A stretch of 64,000 nucleotides of DNA from Tissierella praeacuta_A (GTDB lineage Bacteria; Bacillota; Clostridia; Tissierellales; Tissierellaceae). The first letter of the stretch is position 1. Each line of letters starts with the position of its first letter. Below, piece after piece: positions 25,171 through 34,119 of the stretch. The stretch lies in the NCBI RefSeq assembly GCF_040396155.1, contig NZ_JBEBOY010000007.1, positions 1 to 64,000 of the forward strand, written 5' to 3'. The translations under genes were made by a program, and so were the position numbers. Below the pieces are notes generated by a model that did no database searches, had not been told where the DNA came from, and saw only the letters and a list, made by a program, of their open reading frames with translations.

Positions 25171-27498
25171 TTATATATTTTTCCAGACCTTTGTTACTAA
25201 AACTGTCATATCATCTCTTCCATCAGATACTATACAACTAGCCTCATTTAATATTTCATTAGCTATAGCCTGTGGATTGATACTATCTATCTTCGTTATA
25301 ATATCTTTCATCCAAAGCTCTGCATCCTCTATATACCTATTTGCATCTAATACTCCATCTGAAACCATAACAATAATATCTCCATCTTCAATATATTCTT
25401 CGTATAAATTAAAATCCACATCCTTTAGAATTCCTACAGGTAATGTCCTTGAATTAATTATTTCCACCCTATCCTTCTTCTTTATGAAGGTAGCAGGAGC
25501 TCCAGTTTTAATCATCTGCAATTTTCCTAAATATAAATCTATAAATGAAAGGTCTAATGTTGCAAACATCTCATCATTTGATTTTGTCCTTAGTACTGAG
25601 TTTATAGTCTTTATTATTATATCCTTATCTACATTTGCCTCCATAAGTTTTTCTAATAAAGAAATCGCTACTGTACTTTCCTCATTTGCCTTTCTTCCTA
25701 TTCCCATTCCATCACTTAATGCAGAATAGTGGATATTATCAATTTCTCCAAATGTAAAATTGTCGCCTGATATTTTATTCTCCGAATTAGACATTGTTGC
25801 CATTTTTGTCATAGCATTAAATCTATTGGATTTTAAAAGTTTAAATCTTTGTCTTTTACTAGATATATCATTAAATCCAGTATCACTTACTACTGGAGAA
25901 CCTAAACTTTGTGATACCATTGTTTTTAATTTACTATTGGCACTCATAGGTGTATTTAAATCTACAAATATTTCAAAATCTTCTTCTCCCATTTGTACTA
26001 CTGATATATCTTTTATATCTATTCTATTGTTTTTCAAATCCTTATATAAATTTTCTTCTACTTCTTTGTTAAAAGTAGAGCTAGTATAAATATCAGCAGT
26101 CATATCTCGTATTGCCTTACTAATTCCTTCTAGCTGTTCTGATAAAAGTAATCTGCTTTCCATTAATTTTAATTGCCAGTTATAATTTAGTTTTACCCGC
26201 TCAACTGCTTTATCAATTGTTTCTATTATCTCCCTTGGTCTAATGCAAAATTCATTGGCTTCAGAATAAATAAGCTCATTATCAGAACTATTGACTTCCA
26301 CAAGACCTACTAGATTAAAAAAGTTTTGATAAGATCTATAATAATTCTTCTCCCAACACTCTTCATGCCTAGAACAATTTACACAAATATTATTAGCTAT
26401 GCCATCGACCATACTATATACTTCATTAGCAGAATTAAAGTCTTTTTCTTCCATAGACTCTTTAAATGTAGAGCTTAGGTTGTTAAATAAGTCTGACATC
26501 CTATTTAATTTTTTAACTACGATTTCATCCTTCTTCTCAGCATAACCTTTCTTTAAATCTAAATCCATAGTAAACAGTTTAGATATTTTCGAACTCATTT
26601 TATCTGCAGTTATTAAGAAAAATAAAGAAGCTATTATTATTTCCTTAAAGTTTAGAAAGGAAGTTCCTAAACCATTTATATAAAAAGAAATAATCCCATT
26701 TCCAAGCAAAAATCCTAAGACTGAACCAAATATACCTAAATCTTTAAATATTCCTGCCAATAAACCTGTAATTCCAAATATACCTATAATAAAAGGCATC
26801 TCTGGATGAGATATATAAGCTACCATTCCTAGAACTATTCCTGTAACTCCACTTAAAAATGCTCCATAATTATAAGCTAAATGTAATATTATAATTATAC
26901 TAACTAAGTTTTTAATGGCAACTCCCATTATTGAAATATCTTTAATTCCTGCCAAGGTCAATGCCAAAGTAATAAATGAACAAATTATCTTTTCATTATT
27001 AAAATTCGCCCCATTAATTTTTTCTATTGGAATACTAAAAGAAAAAATATAAGTCATGGTAAAAGCCACTACGCCTTCAAATATAACTATAAATAAATCA
27101 TATATAAAGACTGTCTTGCCAAAAACAATTCCTAAAATCCTGCAAAGTGTAAATATAAAAGCAGATACTAAAGCTGTTTTTAATAAGGAATAATTTCTTT
27201 CTTCCTTAAAAAGAGTAAAGAAAGCATAGATTAAAACATATGACAATATATAGCTTGTACTCTTTGTTCCCTGAAACGATAAAGTTCCTAATACTACAGA
27301 TAGAAATATAGGGATACTTAAATTTTTCATTATAAGATATGAAGCTAAAAATGAAAAGCCAAATGGAGTTAGTTTAGTAAATACATTTACTCTAGCTAGG
27401 AAAAACCCCATGATAATAGCTATTATTGTATCATTATCCAGTTCAAATCCTATATTGTAGCAATGCTTTTTAGTAACTAAAGAATCAGTCCTCATCAT
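25171..27498 (-). CDS. spoIIE: Stage II sporulation protein E (PP2C phosphatase)
   Basis: Membrane phosphatase that dephosphorylates SpoIIAA at the asymmetric septum and so activates sigma-F in the forespore. From the ATG at 27498 (site AGGAGTGA) it has 775 residues. The first 300 hold about ten membrane helices. A linker region with a Cys pair (CVNCSRHEEC) follows, then a C-terminal PP2C domain from about 580 containing LSDGMGIG, the metal site VMVSDGVLD and DDMTVLV. The position between the S1 protein and tilS matches B. subtilis. A Spo0A-type promoter lies upstream. Confidence 0.96.
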   Translation of the reverse strand: MMRTDSLVTKKHCYNIGFELDNDTIIAIIMGFFLARVNVFTKLTPFGFSFLASYLIMKNLSIPIFLSVVLGTLSFQGTKSTSYILSYVLIYAFFTLFKEERNYSLLKTALVSAFIFTLCRILGIVFGKTVFIYDLFIVIFEGVVAFTMTYIFSFSIPIEKINGANFNNEKIICSFITLALTLAGIKDISIMGVAIKNLVSIIIILHLAYNYGAFLSGVTGIVLGMVAYISHPEMPFIIGIFGITGLLAGIFKDLGIFGSVLGFLLGNGIISFYINGLGTSFLNFKEIIIASLFFLITADKMSSKISKLFTMDLDLKKGYAEKKDEIVVKKLNRMSDLFNNLSSTFKESMEEKDFNSANEVYSMVDGIANNICVNCSRHEECWEKNYYRSYQNFFNLVGLVEVNSSDNELIYSEANEFCIRPREIIETIDKAVERVKLNYNWQLKLMESRLLLSEQLEGISKAIRDMTADIYTSSTFNKEVEENLYKDLKNNRIDIKDISVVQMGEEDFEIFVDLNTPMSANSKLKTMVSQSLGSPVVSDTGFNDISSKRQRFKLLKSNRFNAMTKMATMSNSENKISGDNFTFGEIDNIHYSALSDGMGIGRKANEESTVAISLLEKLMEANVDKDIIIKTINSVLRTKSNDEMFATLDLSFIDLYLGKLQMIKTGAPATFIKKKDRVEIINSRTLPVGILKDVDFNLYEEYIEDGDIIVMVSDGVLDANRYIEDAELWMKDIITKIDSINPQAIANEILNEASCIVSDGRDDMTVLVTKVWKNI

Positions 27499-27530
27499 AA
27501 AAATCACTCCTATTATTTGTATTTAACTAA

Positions 27531-27563
27531 ATACTAACAAAGGAGTTCTTTATAATTTGTCAA
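27531..27563 (-). promoter_or_regulatory. Spo0A-type sigma-A promoter of spoIIE with 21-base spacer
   Basis: Minus strand -35 TTGACA (27558-27563) and -10 TAGTAT (27531-27536) are 21 bases apart, the wide spacing known for the Spo0A-activated spoIIE and spoIIG promoters of B. subtilis. The opposite strand of the -35 region reads TTTGTCAAT (27556-27564), eight of nine matches to the 0A box TTTGTCRAA. A weaker box, TATGTCTAAA, lies at about 27589-27598. Confidence 0.65.
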
Positions 27564-27749
27564 TTCAAGGCACTAGATTTCAAGAAAGTTTAGACATAAA
27601 TCATTAGTTTGTACTATAACCTTAAGTTTTCCTAAATAAATCTTAATATTCTTTACCTTAAGATGTAACCCTTGTATTTTCAAGCTTTGCATCCTTAAGT
27701 GTCATATTTTTTATTAAATGTATAATTTTGTAGTTTTATAGCAATAAAC

Positions 27750-27778
27750 AAAAATAAAAACCGGTAATAACCGGTTTT
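27750..27778 (-). terminator. Terminator of the divIC-S1 unit
   Basis: Minus strand AAAACCGG, six-base loop, CCGGTTTT, followed by TATTTTTG. It overlaps the stop codon of the S1 protein gene. The remaining spacer up to 27530 holds only the spoIIE promoter and AT-rich sequence. Confidence 0.85.
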
Positions 27779-28196
27779 ATAACTCTATTCCACTCATTTT
27801 CCTTTGTTTCATACCACTACTTCTTCTATTATCTCTCGTCTTTAGCTGATCTTGTTTCTCATTGCTATCCTTTAAAAATTTATTCATCTTATCTTCAAAG
27901 GACATATACTTTTGTTTATCATCTGGTTTATTCCATTCAATTTCAACAGGTTTTGTAGTCTTAGGTTTTGCCTGTCTAATTGAAAGACTAATCTTTCCCT
28001 CGTTTGAAATTGATAAGATCTTAACTCTAACCTTCTGTTCCTTCTTTAAATGATCAGTTACCTTTTCTACATAATCGTGTGATATCTCTGAAATATGAAC
28101 AAGTCCACTTTTCCCTTCTGGTAGTTGAATAAAAGCTCCAAAGTTTGTTATCCCCGTAACAGTGCCATCAACTACGTCTCCTACAGATACCGGCAT
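27777..28196 (-). CDS. S1 RNA-binding domain protein (YabR-like)
   Basis: A 139-residue protein whose first 75 residues form a clear S1 domain: VGDVVDGTVTGITNFGAFIQ, then KSGLVHISEIS and KVRVKILSISNEGKISLSIRQ. The C-terminal 60 residues are basic and polar with no fold I recognise. It resembles YabR of B. subtilis, encoded at the same place between divIC and spoIIE; such proteins bind RNA or ribosomes. Start ATG after GGAGGAA. Confidence 0.88.
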   Translation of the reverse strand: MPVSVGDVVDGTVTGITNFGAFIQLPEGKSGLVHISEISHDYVEKVTDHLKKEQKVRVKILSISNEGKISLSIRQAKPKTTKPVEIEWNKPDDKQKYMSFEDKMNKFLKDSNEKQDQLKTRDNRRSSGMKQRKMSGIEL

Positions 28197-28264
28197 AAAT
28201 TAATGATTCCTCCTTAAAAATAGTTTTCTTAGTCCAGTATATATTAGAAATCTTTTAATGTCAA

Positions 28265-28591
28265 TTAGTTATGCTTTTTTATAGTAGCCAAAAATGGATT
28301 TTTCCTTTTATTTTTATCTATATATATCATTTCCCTTGGCTTTACCATTCCTAATTCATCTCTTGCTACTTTCTCTACAAACTGTAAACTATCACTATCT
28401 CCTATTTCCTTATTTAAACTTTCTATTTCTCTTTCCAGATTGTTAACTTCTGCCTCAATAGCTTGTCTTTTAGTTTCCAATCTTTTCATTAAAGTTCTCT
28501 GATTCCAAAAAATAAGTCCTAAATATACGAATAGAAAGCCGATTACTATATATCTTAGCTTTAGTTTTTTCTTCTTTCTCTTTTTCTCCAT
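28265..28591 (-). CDS. divIC: Septum formation initiator, DivIC/FtsL type
   Basis: Small bitopic cell-division protein of the FtsB/DivIC family that links FtsL and the septal cell-wall enzymes. The 108 residues comprise a very basic cytoplasmic start (KKRKKKKLKLR), one membrane helix (about 13-26, YIVIGFLFVYLGLIF) and a coiled coil (about 33-65). The conserved VARDELGMVKPREMIYI follows. Same neighbours as in B. subtilis. Confidence 0.9.
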   Translation of the reverse strand: MEKKRKKKKLKLRYIVIGFLFVYLGLIFWNQRTLMKRLETKRQAIEAEVNNLEREIESLNKEIGDSDSLQFVEKVARDELGMVKPREMIYIDKNKRKNPFLATIKKHN

Positions 28592-28639
28592 AGTATCACC
28601 ACCTAATATATAATATTCTACGAAATTTAAAAAACTCCT

Positions 28640-29107
28640 TTATTTTTTTGAAGAAATTATTTTTTTACATTTCTTTGTCTGTTTTACAATCTCTCTTGGA
28701 ACCTTCTTCATCTTTTTTAAGGTTGGCGATGATTTAGTTTTTAAAAACTTAAAAGGATATAAAATTAAGTATATGATTTTTTTTACAAATTCATTTACTA
28801 TTCGTCCAACTTTTATACAAATCTGATAGACAAATTTGCTAAATATCTTGGCATATATAAAAACACCTATAATAAATCCGAATATAATATATCCCCGTAT
28901 TTCTCCCCAGTTAATTTTTATAAGAATATAAAAGAATACAGAAGCAATAATTGTCCAAAATAAGAGGTCCTCTATATAAGTAATAATTTTACTAGGTCTA
29001 GAAAAATATCTTATTGTTTTATATATATCATAAATAAATCCAGCTATCAACCCTCCATAAACAGCAGTAAAAAAAATATGCAATTCCAACATTAACGAAG
29101 TATCCAT
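28640..29107 (-). CDS. yabQ: Spore cortex biosynthesis membrane protein YabQ
   Basis: Mother-cell membrane protein required for spore cortex formation. The 155-residue protein has about four hydrophobic segments, with the family-typical FFTAVYGGLIAGFIYDIYK near the N-terminus (about 13-31). A strongly basic tail ends in KQTKKCKKIISSKK. It follows yabP by 20 bases, the usual pairing, and both should be expressed by sigma-E. Confidence 0.9.
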   Translation of the reverse strand: MDTSLMLELHIFFTAVYGGLIAGFIYDIYKTIRYFSRPSKIITYIEDLLFWTIIASVFFYILIKINWGEIRGYIIFGFIIGVFIYAKIFSKFVYQICIKVGRIVNEFVKKIIYLILYPFKFLKTKSSPTLKKMKKVPREIVKQTKKCKKIISSKK

Positions 29108-29127
29108 ACTATTCCCCTCAAATAAAT

Positions 29128-29406
29128 TTATTTAAATATTTTGCCCATCAGATTCTTTGATGAACCTTCTTTGCTCATATAGTTTACTCCATTAATCTTT
29201 CCTTCTATTTTTACACTGCCATCATCTAAATTTAATTTAGCTATATTTAGATTTTCCCCCTTTATTGTCATCCCGCCTTTTACTGTAGTTAAAACGATTG
29301 TGTTATCATTGAAACTCTCTACTTGCTCTACACCAGTTACTGTCATTTTTTCCCTATCTTCTACCATTATATTTTGATTTCTAATTTTGATTTTATTTTC
29401 AGTCAT
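29128..29406 (-). CDS. yabP: Sporulation protein YabP
   Basis: Mother-cell protein needed, with YabQ, for cortex assembly. Starting at the ATG at 29406 after GGAGGGG the protein has 92 residues. It has the family pattern of short beta strands: QNIMVEDREKMTVTGVEQVE, then TIVLTTVKGGMTIKGENLNI and KINGVNYM. No membrane segment. A terminator after rqcP separates it from the upstream gene, so it probably has its own sigma-E promoter, which I could not place in the short gap. Confidence 0.92.
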   Translation of the reverse strand: MTENKIKIRNQNIMVEDREKMTVTGVEQVESFNDNTIVLTTVKGGMTIKGENLNIAKLNLDDGSVKIEGKINGVNYMSKEGSSKNLMGKIFK

Positions 29407-29444
29407 CCCTATCCCCTCCAATTTTTCAACTATTAATATCTATG

Positions 29445-29475
29445 AGAAAAAAAAGACTTTTATTACAAAGTCTTT
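29445..29475 (-). terminator. Terminator after rqcP
   Basis: Minus strand AAAGACTTT and AAAGTCTTT pair and are followed by TTTTTCTC. The stem overlaps the rqcP stop codon. Confidence 0.75.
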
Positions 29476-29716
29476 AATCCATCTTCTCATATAATTCTAT
29501 TGCATTATCCTTTTTAACATTGTCTGATATATCCAATACTTGAATTTTCAAAGATTCATTGCCAAAATTTATTTTAACCATATCTCCTATATTAACTTCA
29601 TCCCCTGGTTTAGCTTGTCTCTCATTTATAAACACTCTACCTTGCTCACATGCTTCTTTAGCTATGGTTCTTCTCTTTATTATTCTAGCATTCTTTAAAT
29701 ATTTATCAATTCTCAT
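29474..29716 (-). CDS. rqcP: S4-domain RNA-binding protein RqcP (YabO/HslR-like)
   Basis: An 80-residue protein made almost wholly of an S4 domain: MRIDKYLKNARIIKRRTIAKEACEQG-type start (shown in part), then VFINERQAKPGDEVNIGD. RqcP assists RqcH in adding alanine tails to stalled nascent chains on 50S subunits. It lies between hup and yabP as in B. subtilis. Confidence 0.93.
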   Translation of the reverse strand: MRIDKYLKNARIIKRRTIAKEACEQGRVFINERQAKPGDEVNIGDMVKINFGNESLKIQVLDISDNVKKDNAIELYEKMD

Positions 29717-29761
29717 GATCTTCCTCCTATTTTAAAATAACACATAATCACTTTGCATTAT

Positions 29762-29789
29762 AAAAAAATCAGGTCAAAGACCTGATTTT
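29762..29789 (-). terminator. Terminator of hup
   Basis: Perfect stem AAAATCAGGTC with GACCTGATTTT, three-base loop, followed by TTTATAATG on the minus strand, just after the HU stop codon. Confidence 0.85.
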
Positions 29790-29790
29790 A

Positions 29791-30069
29791 TTATTTATTT
29801 ACTATTTCTTTTAAAGCCTTTCCTGCTTTAAATACTGGAGCTTTTGAAGCTGCTATTTTTATAACTTCTTCTGGATTTCTAGGATTTCTACCTTCTCTAG
29901 CTTTTCTTTCTCTTACTTCAAAAGTTCCAAATCCAACAAGTTGTACTTTTTCTCCTTGTGCTAATGTTTCCTCAACTGTCTTCATAAATGCATTTAATGC
30001 ACCTTCTGCGTCTTTTTTAGTTAAATTACTTTTCTCTGCTATACTTGATACTAATTCAGCTTTGTTCAT
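29791..30069 (-). CDS. hup: DNA-binding protein HU
   Basis: Histone-like dimeric protein that bends DNA and compacts the nucleoid. The 92 residues match HU in length. The start MNKAELVSSIAEK, the core VQLVGFGTFEVRERKARE and the arm GRNPRNPEEVIKI with the DNA-intercalating Pro are clear. AGGAGGAA precedes the ATG. It is probably transcribed alone, between a promoter in 30070-30166 and its own terminator. In B. subtilis hbs lies elsewhere; the position beside mazG is common in clostridia. Confidence 0.97.
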   Translation of the reverse strand: MNKAELVSSIAEKSNLTKKDAEGALNAFMKTVEETLAQGEKVQLVGFGTFEVRERKAREGRNPRNPEEVIKIAASKAPVFKAGKALKEIVNK

Positions 30070-30166
30070 AATAAATTCCTCCTCATAGTTATGGTTTTTA
30101 TTTTTTCAATAAATAATTCTATATAAATTTGAAAAATCCTTCTTTTATTATATAATTGTTAGCAAT

Positions 30167-31627
30167 TTAATGGATTTTATGTATTTTTGCTTCATTCCAT
30201 AGTTCATCCATCTCTTCCAATGTCATTTCTTCAAATTTTTTGCCAATACCTTCCAGCCTCTTCTCCATAAACTCGAATCGATTAATAAATTTATTTATGG
30301 TTCTGTTTAAGGCTATCTCAGGATTTATGTCTAAAAATCTAGAAAGATTAACTATAGCAAAAATCAAATCTCCTAACTCTTCCTCTGTCCTTTCATCACC
30401 ACCTCCAAATTTTTCCATGACCTCTAATACTTCTTCATACTCTTCTTTTATTTTGCTTAAAGGTCCTTCTATGTCCTCCCAATCAAATCCAACTTCTGCT
30501 GCCTTTTCTTGAATTTTAAAGCTAGTCATAAGAGCTGGTAGCTTGGGTATATCCCTTAGTTTATCTGTGAACTTAGTGATATTTCGCTTGGCATATTTTA
30601 GCATATTCCAATTATATACTACTTCTTCTGAGTTTTCCACACTTTTTTTCAAAAAAACATGCGGATGTCTATAAATTAATTTATTGCCAAGTGCTGAAGT
30701 TATATCATATATGGTAAATTCTCCTTCATCAAAACCAATTTGTGAATGAAATATAACCTGAAGTAACAAATCTCCTAGTTCTTCTATAAGTCCATCAACA
30801 TGGTTTTTATCAATTGCATCAACTACTTCATATGCTTCTTCAATTACTGATTGGCGTATAGATTCATGGGTTTGTTCCATATCCCAAGGGCAGCCATTTT
30901 CAGATCTTAATATTCTCATTATATCCAATAAATCATTGAAATCAAATACTTTCTTATGATTTTTATCTATTTTTGGGACATATATACTAGTTAAAGGCCC
31001 AACTTCCTGAACTCTGTCTAATTCATAAACAGGAATAGAATATTTTTTCTCGTATCCTTTCACACCAGCATTATGAACTAAGTATATTTCATGCTCATCT
31101 CCATAAATCTCCGATAATACAATCTTAACTTCTGATAATATTCTAAAATTATATACTTGCGTAATTATCATGTCTATGTTAATATTTACCATCAAATTAT
31201 TAAATTCTTCACCATCTACTAGCTTAAGCCCATTTATTGGATCTCGCCCAATTAGTTCAATCATTGGTTCAATAAAGCTCATACCAGATATTATTTCTAT
31301 ATCTATATCCTGTGAAGTTAGAATTTCCACAGTTTTCTCAGCAATTAAAGGATGCCCAGGTACAAAGTAATTTATACTTGAATTTCCATTTGATTCTTCA
31401 ATTAAATCATCGACAATTTTTTCATATACTCTATCAAAGCTATCTTCGCTATCATATAAAAAGTCATAGGACTTATAAGGAATATTTTTGTCTATAAAAT
31501 AATTAACAGTAGGATGCTTTTCCGTTCTCAAAAAATTCTTATCCCCAGAATTTATCCTTTCTACTGCCCCTAAAGTAAGAGAATTAATGTCTCCTGGCCC
31601 TAACCCTATTATATATATTTTCCCCAT
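30167..31627 (-). CDS. mazG: YabN/MazG nucleoside triphosphate pyrophosphohydrolase fused to a methylase-like domain
   Basis: The C-terminal MazG domain hydrolyses noncanonical or surplus NTPs. Start is the ATG at 31627, eight bases after AAAGGAG, giving 486 residues. Residues 1 to about 215 are a tetrapyrrole methylase-like domain with IYIIGLGPGDINSLTLGA. From about 225 the MazG part carries LRSENGCPWDMEQTHESI, EEAYEVVDAI and the metal-binding EELGDLLLQV, with a second repeat EELGDLIFAIVN. Two-domain YabN proteins are the normal Firmicute form. It lies between spoVB and hup. Confidence 0.94.
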   Translation of the reverse strand: MGKIYIIGLGPGDINSLTLGAVERINSGDKNFLRTEKHPTVNYFIDKNIPYKSYDFLYDSEDSFDRVYEKIVDDLIEESNGNSSINYFVPGHPLIAEKTVEILTSQDIDIEIISGMSFIEPMIELIGRDPINGLKLVDGEEFNNLMVNINIDMIITQVYNFRILSEVKIVLSEIYGDEHEIYLVHNAGVKGYEKKYSIPVYELDRVQEVGPLTSIYVPKIDKNHKKVFDFNDLLDIMRILRSENGCPWDMEQTHESIRQSVIEEAYEVVDAIDKNHVDGLIEELGDLLLQVIFHSQIGFDEGEFTIYDITSALGNKLIYRHPHVFLKKSVENSEEVVYNWNMLKYAKRNITKFTDKLRDIPKLPALMTSFKIQEKAAEVGFDWEDIEGPLSKIKEEYEEVLEVMEKFGGGDERTEEELGDLIFAIVNLSRFLDINPEIALNRTINKFINRFEFMEKRLEGIGKKFEEMTLEEMDELWNEAKIHKIH

Positions 31628-31654
31628 AGTTCTTCTCCTTTGCATGTAAATTAA

Positions 31655-33301
31655 CTATTTAATTAATTTAAACTTCTCTAGCCTTTTTCCTATCTTATCA
31701 CCTTTAGGTAATAGACTCCAATCCTCAGCTGTAATAGATCCAGTCACAACTAAAAGTATAACATAAGTTATAGCACCAACTAAAACTGCACCTAATGTTG
31801 AAAATCTTCCTAGTATAACTTTAGCCCTACTTGCAGTATTAACCTTAGCTATTATATTTATTAAAGAAAAATAAGAAGCAAGTGCTGCAATTGCCATACC
31901 TAGAGATGCAATAAATGGTTTTATAAATATATCCTTAGCACTTAACCTTATTTTAGCATATTTTATTACACTTGTTAAATCCAAGATAGCTGCAATTCCA
32001 AAGGCTGCTACAGTAGATATAGCGGCACCATAGATATTTATACTAGGTATAGTTGTTAAAGTATATGAAAGTATAATCTTAACTACTGCACCAATAAACA
32101 AATTCCTAGCTGGCAATCCTGGTCTGCCTAAGCCTTGCAATATAGCAGATAGAGTTTGAACTATAGTTAAAAATATTACACTGAAAGATAAAATTGATAA
32201 AGAATTACTAACATTAACTATTGTATCCACATCATTATTATAATATAGCAGCTCAATTATAGGTCTCGCCAATACAAATAATCCAAATGCACAAGGTAAT
32301 CCTATTAACAAAGTAATTCTAATACCTGAAGAAATAATAGACTCTATTTCCCTTTTCTTGTTTCTAGCACTTGCATCAGATATTGCAGGAACTAAACTCA
32401 TGGAAATAGCTATAGAAAATACTTGAGGTAAATTGATTAAGGTTTGTGCCATTCCCTTTAGGTTACCATACAAATCATTTGCCTGTTGTTCACTATATCC
32501 TATAAGTTGAAGTCGATTTAATACAATCATAACATCTATTGTATCCATTATAGGAACTATAGCTGCACCTAATGTAATTGGAATAGCAATTATAAGAAGA
32601 TCACGTATAATATGATTTACTTCATATTCATCCCTAATTGCATTCTTCTCTAACTCTCCCATAATTTCATTTCTTCTATGCAAATAAATAAAAATCACTG
32701 TGAAGGCTCCTGCCATAGCCCCTATAGAACCACCGAATGAAGCTCCTCCAGCAGCTATTGGAACTCCTTTATCCAATAGAAGATAAGTTAATAATAGTCC
32801 TGAACCTACTCTAAAAAACTGCTCCATTATTTGAGACAAGGCAGTAGGTGTCATTAATTGATGTCCTTGAAAAAAACCTCTAAAGGCTGACATAATAGGT
32901 ACAAAGAATAATGCTGGTACTAAAGCAATCAAGGCATAATAAGCATTACTATTTCCCAATTTCTCAACTATAATATCTGCTGTCAAATATACAAATAAAG
33001 AAGTAAGCAAACCTCCTATGAAAAGCCCTGTAAGTGTTACCTTAAATACTTTATGTGCTCCCTTAAAGTCTCCTATTGCTCTTCTTTCTGATACTAACTT
33101 AGCTATGGCTATTGGAAAGCCTGCTGTTGATATAGTAAGTAATAAAGTATATAGCGGATATGCAGTCTGATAGTATCCCATACCCTCAGATTTTATTATA
33201 TTAGATAAAGGTAATCTATATATAGCTCCTAGAATCTTTACAATTATTCCAGCTATGCCTAGAATAGCTGCTCCCATCATAAAATTGTTCTTCTTATTCA
33301 T
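31655..33301 (-). CDS. spoVB: MATE/MOP-type polysaccharide flippase, SpoVB/YabM-like
   Basis: A 548-residue membrane protein with about 14 helices of the MOP superfamily, related to SpoVB, MurJ and Wzx flippases that move lipid-linked sugars across the membrane. Helix 1 contains MGAAILGIAGIIVKILGAIYRLP and the loop PLYTLLLTISTAGFPIAIAKLVSE follows in parts. The gene position between spoVT and mazG equals yabM of B. subtilis. SpoVB in the strict sense is encoded elsewhere there, so paralogue assignment is uncertain. Confidence 0.85.
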   Translation of the reverse strand: MNKKNNFMMGAAILGIAGIIVKILGAIYRLPLSNIIKSEGMGYYQTAYPLYTLLLTISTAGFPIAIAKLVSERRAIGDFKGAHKVFKVTLTGLFIGGLLTSLFVYLTADIIVEKLGNSNAYYALIALVPALFFVPIMSAFRGFFQGHQLMTPTALSQIMEQFFRVGSGLLLTYLLLDKGVPIAAGGASFGGSIGAMAGAFTVIFIYLHRRNEIMGELEKNAIRDEYEVNHIIRDLLIIAIPITLGAAIVPIMDTIDVMIVLNRLQLIGYSEQQANDLYGNLKGMAQTLINLPQVFSIAISMSLVPAISDASARNKKREIESIISSGIRITLLIGLPCAFGLFVLARPIIELLYYNNDVDTIVNVSNSLSILSFSVIFLTIVQTLSAILQGLGRPGLPARNLFIGAVVKIILSYTLTTIPSINIYGAAISTVAAFGIAAILDLTSVIKYAKIRLSAKDIFIKPFIASLGMAIAALASYFSLINIIAKVNTASRAKVILGRFSTLGAVLVGAITYVILLVVTGSITAEDWSLLPKGDKIGKRLEKFKLIK

Positions 33302-33364
33302 TATTCTTCCCCCTAAAACATAATCTTTTATATTATATCATTGAATTTAAAAAAATAATACAAA

Positions 33365-33397
33365 TAAAAGATAAACCTACCCTTAGGGTAGGTTTAT
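33365..33397 (-). terminator. Terminator of spoVT
   Basis: A 12-base-pair perfect stem ATAAACCTACCC with GGGTAGGTTTAT, three-base loop, followed by CTTTTATTTG on the minus strand. Overlaps the spoVT stop codon. Confidence 0.9.
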
Positions 33398-33948
33398 TAG
33401 TTCTCCATTTGTTTAGATAAGAAACCTGCTGCTGTTTCGCTTAATTTTACTTCTAAATCGCCCATAGATACATTTGGTTCCTTTGATATTAATATTACAG
33501 AACCTATAGGATCTCCTTGCATAATTATAGGTGCAATTACTTGAGCCGTATAATCTTCTATATTAGGATCTTCATAGGTTATCTTCATAGGTTTATTATC
33601 ATCACCTGTTGAATAAGTATGCCTGTCTTCTGTTAACTTTTCTAATTCAGGGCTAATTCTTTTTTCTAGATAGTCTCTCTTAGGCCCGCCAGATATAGCT
33701 ATTATAAAGTCCCTATCCGATATCATAGCAGTATGATTTGTACTTTCGTGAAGAGAATCACAATACTCTTGTGCAAATTCATTTAGTTCACCAATAGGAG
33801 AATACTTCTTAAGTATTATTTGACCTTCTCTATCAGTAAATATCTCCAAAGGGTCACCTTCCCTAATCCTAAGAGTTCTTCTTATTTCTTTAGGAATTAC
33901 TACCCTACCTAATTCATCTATTCTTCTAACAATCCCTGTAGCTTTCAT
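33397..33948 (-). CDS. spoVT: Stage V sporulation protein T, AbrB-family regulator
   Basis: Forespore transcription factor that adjusts the sigma-G regulon. The 183-residue protein has an N-terminal AbrB swapped-hairpin DNA-binding domain (1-50, with IDELGRVVIPKEIRRTLRI) and a C-terminal GAF-like domain (about 60-180). Start follows AGGAGG. A TGTATA box spaced 17 bases from AATAATA at roughly 33990-34020 loosely fits a sigma-G promoter, but it is AT-rich and not decisive. Confidence 0.95.
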   Translation of the reverse strand: MKATGIVRRIDELGRVVIPKEIRRTLRIREGDPLEIFTDREGQIILKKYSPIGELNEFAQEYCDSLHESTNHTAMISDRDFIIAISGGPKRDYLEKRISPELEKLTEDRHTYSTGDDNKPMKITYEDPNIEDYTAQVIAPIIMQGDPIGSVILISKEPNVSMGDLEVKLSETAAGFLSKQMEN

Positions 33949-34031
33949 TCTTAACCTCCTATAACAATAATTGTGTAGTGAGATTATTATTTAACTAAAA
34001 GGAAATTTTTATACATCTTTCAAAGATTAGG

Positions 34032-34049
34032 TTAATGTATTTACATTAA
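34032..34049. promoter_or_regulatory. Palindrome upstream of spoVT
   Basis: TTAATGTA and TACATTAA face each other across two bases, about 90 bases upstream of spoVT. It could be an operator or a chance AT-rich symmetry. Confidence 0.25.
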
Positions 34050-34071
34050 TTAACTTAAAGTAGTTAACCTA

Positions 34072-34116
34072 AAGTAAAATACGGCAGCTGGAACCGCATG
34101 TTTCCAACCACCGCAT
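34072..34116 (-). terminator. Terminator of the PrsA-like gene
   Basis: Minus strand GCGGTGGTTGGAA pairs with TTCCAGCTGCCGT, including G-U pairs, around an eight-base loop, and is followed by ATTTTACTTT. It is directly after the stop codon. Confidence 0.8.
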
Positions 34117-34119
34117 TTC

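Noticed and set aside
25277..26089. Plus-strand open frames inside spoIIE
   Set aside because: Antisense shadows of a well-conserved gene.
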